Source of the DNA: a bacterium
GTDB taxonomy: Bacteria; Planctomycetota; UBA11346
Direction of reading: 5' to 3'
DNA length: 10,422 nt
Assembly: GCA_020049615.1 (NCBI GenBank)
Contig: JAIFKN010000289.1
Location: 1-10,422 of the forward strand
The notes below the pieces were generated by a model. It made no database searches, was not told the DNA's origin, and saw nothing but the letters and a program-made list of their open reading frames with translations. The position numbers and the translations under genes are program-made. Positions 8,701 to 10,422 of the stretch are shown piece by piece; position 1 is the stretch's first letter; each line of letters begins with the position of its first letter.

Positions 8701-8854
8701 CATGGAGGAAGGCTCCACCCCAGCCGCCGGCCTTGATCGCCTGGATCTGCCGCCGGATCTCGTCCGGTTCCATCTTCTCGTTCCAGCTCCAGAACGGGAT
8801 GGGGCGGGATTTGGCCGGTGGTTCGGCGAAGGAATGGAGCCAGGGAGCGGTCAT
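5720..8854 (-). CDS. GH106/alpha-L-rhamnosidase-like glycoside hydrolase
   Basis: 1044 residues. The N-terminal region has the marks of GH106-related enzymes: F-W-S-W-N (21-25), an R-R-Q-I-Q-A-I-K helix then G-G-W-G-G (43-47), G-L-R-T-P-Y-L-G-E-E-W-F (55-66), and L-Y-D-E-E-G-W-P-S-G (85-94), expected to fold as a (beta/alpha)8 barrel. Acidic residues that could be catalytic are E189/D192/E193 (E-F-L-D-E-P), E279 (H-F-M-E-G-G) and E335 (C-E-A-F-G); I cannot say which act. Residues 500-620 look like an alpha/beta beta-galactosidase-trimerisation-like domain. About 735-850 looks like a jelly-roll carbohydrate-binding sandwich (V-V-N-G-T-E-V, 771-777). The end has R-N-L-L-G-P-H-H-H (971-979), a phrase I associate with this family. 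GH106 enzymes release L-rhamnose from polysaccharides, but relatives are uncharacterised, so substrate is open. No signal peptide is seen, suggesting cytoplasmic action on imported oligosaccharides. Start ATG 8854 has a weak AGGGAAG 10 bases upstream. The gene lies 56 bp after another probable enzyme on the same strand. Confidence 0.8.
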   Translation of the reverse strand: MTAPWLHSFAEPPAKSRPIPFWSWNEKMEPDEIRRQIQAIKAGGWGGAFLHARQGLRTPYLGEEWFAACGVAVEACRDLGLQVWLYDEEGWPSGISGGSVPLAEAEFRMKALFARPVGQVPPPGSVPLGEPQYGLQVYAWTSPLGSWRFNGACFADLLSRPAMARFLDDAYASYHRRFAADYGTTIAAEFLDEPSAMVPVLVPGGALPWTTGLGEAFARQHGYDLTSRLPHLFTDHADSVRLRIHFARTVSQLFEDNFTRQLGVWCTAHGIALTGHFMEGGLYSQQAGGNRVMPNYRHLAIPGIDHLCWQVSEIITAKQCHAVVNQYAKPQMLCEAFGAAGQHLTFADRWWMAMHLVSLGVTRFVPHLALYSMTGCRKRDFPPNLFHQQPWWPVNTVIDTALARLGVAMSQGRPRSEVLVLHPQETAAALFRPRTDWAEPAALVTCVDVTSEAIKAFIGEIDRDFQEVVSTLLGAQRLLDLGDEEILAETGTVASAAGTPLLCVGAMAYPVVMLPSMLTLAPSTLRLLTEFHAAGGIILCAGEVPTLVDGEPSPALTRLLSGCPQVAPAAAPQALAQVLPPLVRLSSDQGLDQVFIQVRDLGDGDRLVFLADRRRSGPPLAAVLAAVGSFSAVHRLDPLSGRETAMAGDPAALPLEFHPASGLLLRLSRQPHAIQPPAPASRRIVLPLPPEAWTVERCDDNALTLDTVLWREGPDEAFTTVPIPVVAVQGRLDELRYHGPLTLRYPFATAGLSPGRPVHLVIEYPERYRIVVNGTEVAYAGLPPYRDHHFKPIDISGLVRAGTNLVELHLATFHWAENDAPRERQADRTGTEIEAVYLVGDFQVRAERIQDGPDPVTTVVPFSSGPQDVPPIHLHYLASASLALSDPATLAWGDVTSQGLPFYAGRLRLVTTLREPLGPGAWELALADHDAAVATVEADGVAVGALFARPLTVALPAGTRTIALTLFSSLRNLLGPHHHEAGEPVNLAPWFFLPYCGHGAERASNTRAWGEGRFHPANHRDSYACVGFGRVDGLRLQGEAPTGA

Positions 8855-8864
8855 GGCGAGCTAT

Positions 8865-8871
8865 CTTCCCT
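8865..8871 (-). promoter_or_regulatory. Weak ribosome-binding site of the GH106-like gene
   Basis: AGGGAAG on the minus strand ends 10 bases before ATG 8854. The match is partial and the spacing slightly long. It is the best candidate in the 56-bp gap and supports the chosen start, because N-terminal family residues (F-W-S-W-N) begin only about 20 codons in. Confidence 0.4.
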
Positions 8872-8880
8872 GTCTTCCAT

Positions 8881-8892
8881 ACATGCGCATGT
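8881..8892. repeat. Perfect 12-bp palindrome ACATGCGCATGT in the gap before the GH106-like gene
   Basis: The 12 bases read identically on both strands, with a CpG at the centre. The site lies 27-38 bases upstream of the GH106-like ATG and 18 bp past the stop codon of the preceding gene. Further GCAT/ATGC elements follow, including GCATGC at 8901-8906. It could be an operator for a dimeric regulator or a weak mRNA stem. A 12-bp palindrome can also occur by chance, and no second copy was noticed in the other intergenic gaps. The function is unproven. Confidence 0.3.
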
Positions 8893-8910
8893 GCATCGTG
8901 GCATGCCGCT

Positions 8911-10422
8911 TCACACGCGTCGAATGGTTTGCGCCAACGGCACGCGCACGCGTCCACCAGCCGGCACCGCTACCTGAAGGACGCCGGCGAGGTGATCGAC
9001 AGCCAGGGGGCGGGCTGCCATCGCCGCATCCTCGACCAGCACGCGGACGGTGGCGGGGAAGGTCGTGGGATTGACCAGTTCCAACGCATCCCCTTGCAGG
9101 CTGGCCTCGACCTGATCCAGCACCCAGCAGCTCTCCAGGTCCGGACGGACATAGACGCCGGGCACTTCCGACCAGGTCAGCATCAGCGAGACCTCGCACC
9201 AGCAGCTGCCGCGGAAGACCTCGCCCGGCGGGCACCAGGTGCGCTCCCAGTCGCTGGTGTTGACCCGCTCGCACATCCAGCCCGGCGGCAGGTCCTTGAT
9301 CGGGCGGTCGGCCCGCGACAGGTACTGGGGCAGACCGCGGGCGATCCCGCGCAGGATCTGCAGCCAACGCCAGTCCCCGGTGGCCCTGGCCAGGCGCAGC
9401 AGGGCGTCGCCCGAGAGCGTGCAGATGGCCGGTGCGCTGTGCTTGTTCTGCACATTCGCCCACACCGAGCCACGGCTGCGCATGCCCAGCTTGCCGAAGG
9501 TGGAATGCGGCGGGAAGGCGAAGTCGTAGGCGAAGACCCAGGTGGCGGCCAGCGCCGCCGCATCGGCGGCGCGCTGCCAGGCGGCGGCCGATCCGCTGAC
9601 CTCGGCCACCGCCACGGCGCTCTCGAGCAGCGCGAAGGCGGACTCCGAATCCGCGCATTGCAGGATCTCGCCAGGGCCGCCGGTCGACAGGCCGGCGAGG
9701 ATCCAGCGCTGGTGATGCGCCGCGACTGCCTCCTCGGCCACGGCCAGCAGTTCCGGGCGCGCCAGCAGGCGGGCGGCCAGGACCAGGCCGGCCGGGGCGA
9801 TCGCCGCGCAGGCCGAGTTGCCGACCAGCAGTCCGCCATGCTCGACATCGACGATCTGGCCGAACTGGCCGTGCTGCCGCCACAGGGCGGCGAAGGCATC
9901 GGCGCAGCGGCGCAGACCCTCGCGCCACCGCGGCAGGCCCGGGTGGGCCGGGGCGACGCGCTCGGCGATGACCAGTTGCTTGCCGAGGAACAGCAGGACG
10001 TCGGCGCTCTTGCGCACCAGATGCCAGGTCGTCGTGCCGGGCCGTCCGAAGCCATCCCCGATCAACCGACCCTGGGCGATGATGCCATGGAACCATCCCG
10101 CCGGCCCCTGGCCTTCGCTGACCATCCAATCGAGGTTGCGCAGGGCCCGGGCCTGGTGCGTCCGCGTGCCATCAGCCAGCAGTGGCAGCGTGGTCATGCC
10201 GCCGCCGACCCAGCCGGCCTGCCAATCATCATAGAGGTTGTTGCCGGATCCGAGCCGATAGTAGGTGCCGTTCCAATCGCCATCGTACTTGGCCTGCTGG
10301 ATGTCGAAGGCCGCGGACCACGGCAACTGCGCGACATGGGCGCCGAGATCGTCATGGCCGAGCAGCAGGTCGGGATAGCGGCGCAGCAGTCCGACGATCG
10401 TCGTCTCGTTCCATGCCATCAG
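8911..10422 (-). CDS. Conserved uncharacterised (alpha/alpha)-barrel-type carbohydrate enzyme, 5' end outside window
   Basis: The frame is open to the window edge, with one Leu codon before the ATG at 10419, so the true start is probably further right; 503 codons precede the TGA (stop at 8911-8913). Residues are counted from that ATG. Most of the chain is repeated helical hairpins, for example 86-100, 138-152, 166-182, 260-275, 280-297, 338-347 and 351-367, as in six-hairpin glycosidases and lyases. Short distinctive motifs are Y-D-D-W-Q-A-G-W (63-70), G-Q-F-G-Q-I-V-D (184-191), G-E-I-L-Q-C-A-D-S-E-S (250-260), A-N-V-Q-N-K-H-S-A-P (321-330) and G-S-C-W-C-E-V-S-L (404-412). Cysteines 383, 396, 406, 408 and 431 cluster in 49 residues. 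The last 70 residues look like a beta-sandwich. I recognise the pattern as a widespread bacterial family without a known activity; linkage to a GH106-like enzyme and a sugar regulator suggests carbohydrate breakdown. The substrate and catalytic residues are unknown. The gene leads the visible part of the minus-strand unit. Confidence 0.65.
   Translation of the reverse strand: MMAWNETTIVGLLRRYPDLLLGHDDLGAHVAQLPWSAAFDIQQAKYDGDWNGTYYRLGSGNNLYDDWQAGWVGGGMTTLPLLADGTRTHQARALRNLDWMVSEGQGPAGWFHGIIAQGRLIGDGFGRPGTTTWHLVRKSADVLLFLGKQLVIAERVAPAHPGLPRWREGLRRCADAFAALWRQHGQFGQIVDVEHGGLLVGNSACAAIAPAGLVLAARLLARPELLAVAEEAVAAHHQRWILAGLSTGGPGEILQCADSESAFALLESAVAVAEVSGSAAAWQRAADAAALAATWVFAYDFAFPPHSTFGKLGMRSRGSVWANVQNKHSAPAICTLSGDALLRLARATGDWRWLQILRGIARGLPQYLSRADRPIKDLPPGWMCERVNTSDWERTWCPPGEVFRGSCWCEVSLMLTWSEVPGVYVRPDLESCWVLDQVEASLQGDALELVNPTTFPATVRVLVEDAAMAARPLAVDHLAGVLQVAVPAGGRVRVPLAQTIRRV

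Noticed and set aside
4476..8915. Recurring TTCACG/TTCACA strings near 4476, 5671 and 8910, considered as shared operators
   Set aside because: Only six bases are shared, two of the three overlap stop codons (TCA on the plus strand is TGA on the minus strand), and no extended similarity surrounds them.
7694..8977. 427-codon plus-strand frame and a 517-codon minus-strand frame (7404-8957) over the GH106-like N-terminus
   Set aside because: Both are out-of-frame shadows in GC-rich DNA. The GH106 motifs are all in the frame ending at 5720.
8861..10129. 422-codon minus-strand frame over the helical enzyme
   Set aside because: The translation is Arg, Gly and Pro-rich and low in complexity. The competing frame ending at 8911 carries ordered motifs and helical periodicity.

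Overview
The window is compact, G+C-rich (roughly two-thirds by eye) bacterial DNA holding five protein-coding genes, two of them cut by the window edges. I see no RNA gene, insertion sequence, CRISPR array or prophage. The gene content suggests a member of the Planctomycetes-Verrucomicrobia-Lentisphaerae group. The pointers are a very long pilin-accessory-like protein, a XylR-type AraC regulator with a sugar-binding-protein sensor domain, and a GH106-like glycosidase beside an uncharacterised alpha-helical enzyme. This placement is an inference from family habits, not a measurement.

Left part (1-4439, plus strand): the C-terminal part of a probable minor pseudopilin (PulJ/PilW type) overlaps, by an ATGA junction, the start of a 1305-residue protein. 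That protein has a PilX/GspK-like N-terminal membrane helix and at least five aspartate-rich loops resembling calcium-binding sites. The two are the end of a pilus or type II secretion-like operon whose other genes and promoter lie left of the window.

Right part (10422-4477, minus strand, converging on the first operon): a likely three-gene carbohydrate-utilisation unit. It reads from right to left: (i) a 5'-truncated conserved protein with repeated alpha-helical hairpins of (alpha/alpha)-barrel type and a cysteine cluster; (ii) 56 bp later, a 1044-residue GH106/alpha-L-rhamnosidase-like glycoside hydrolase; (iii) 121 bp later, a XylR-type regulator starting at GTG behind a good ribosome-binding site. 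The simplest reading is that the two enzymes take apart a sugar conjugate, possibly rhamnose-containing, and that the regulator senses the released sugar and controls the unit. Neither substrate nor inducer can be read from the sequence. The two operons end 37 bp apart with no convincing terminator between them. The most distinctive items are the giant pilin-accessory protein and the uncharacterised cysteine-containing enzyme family.
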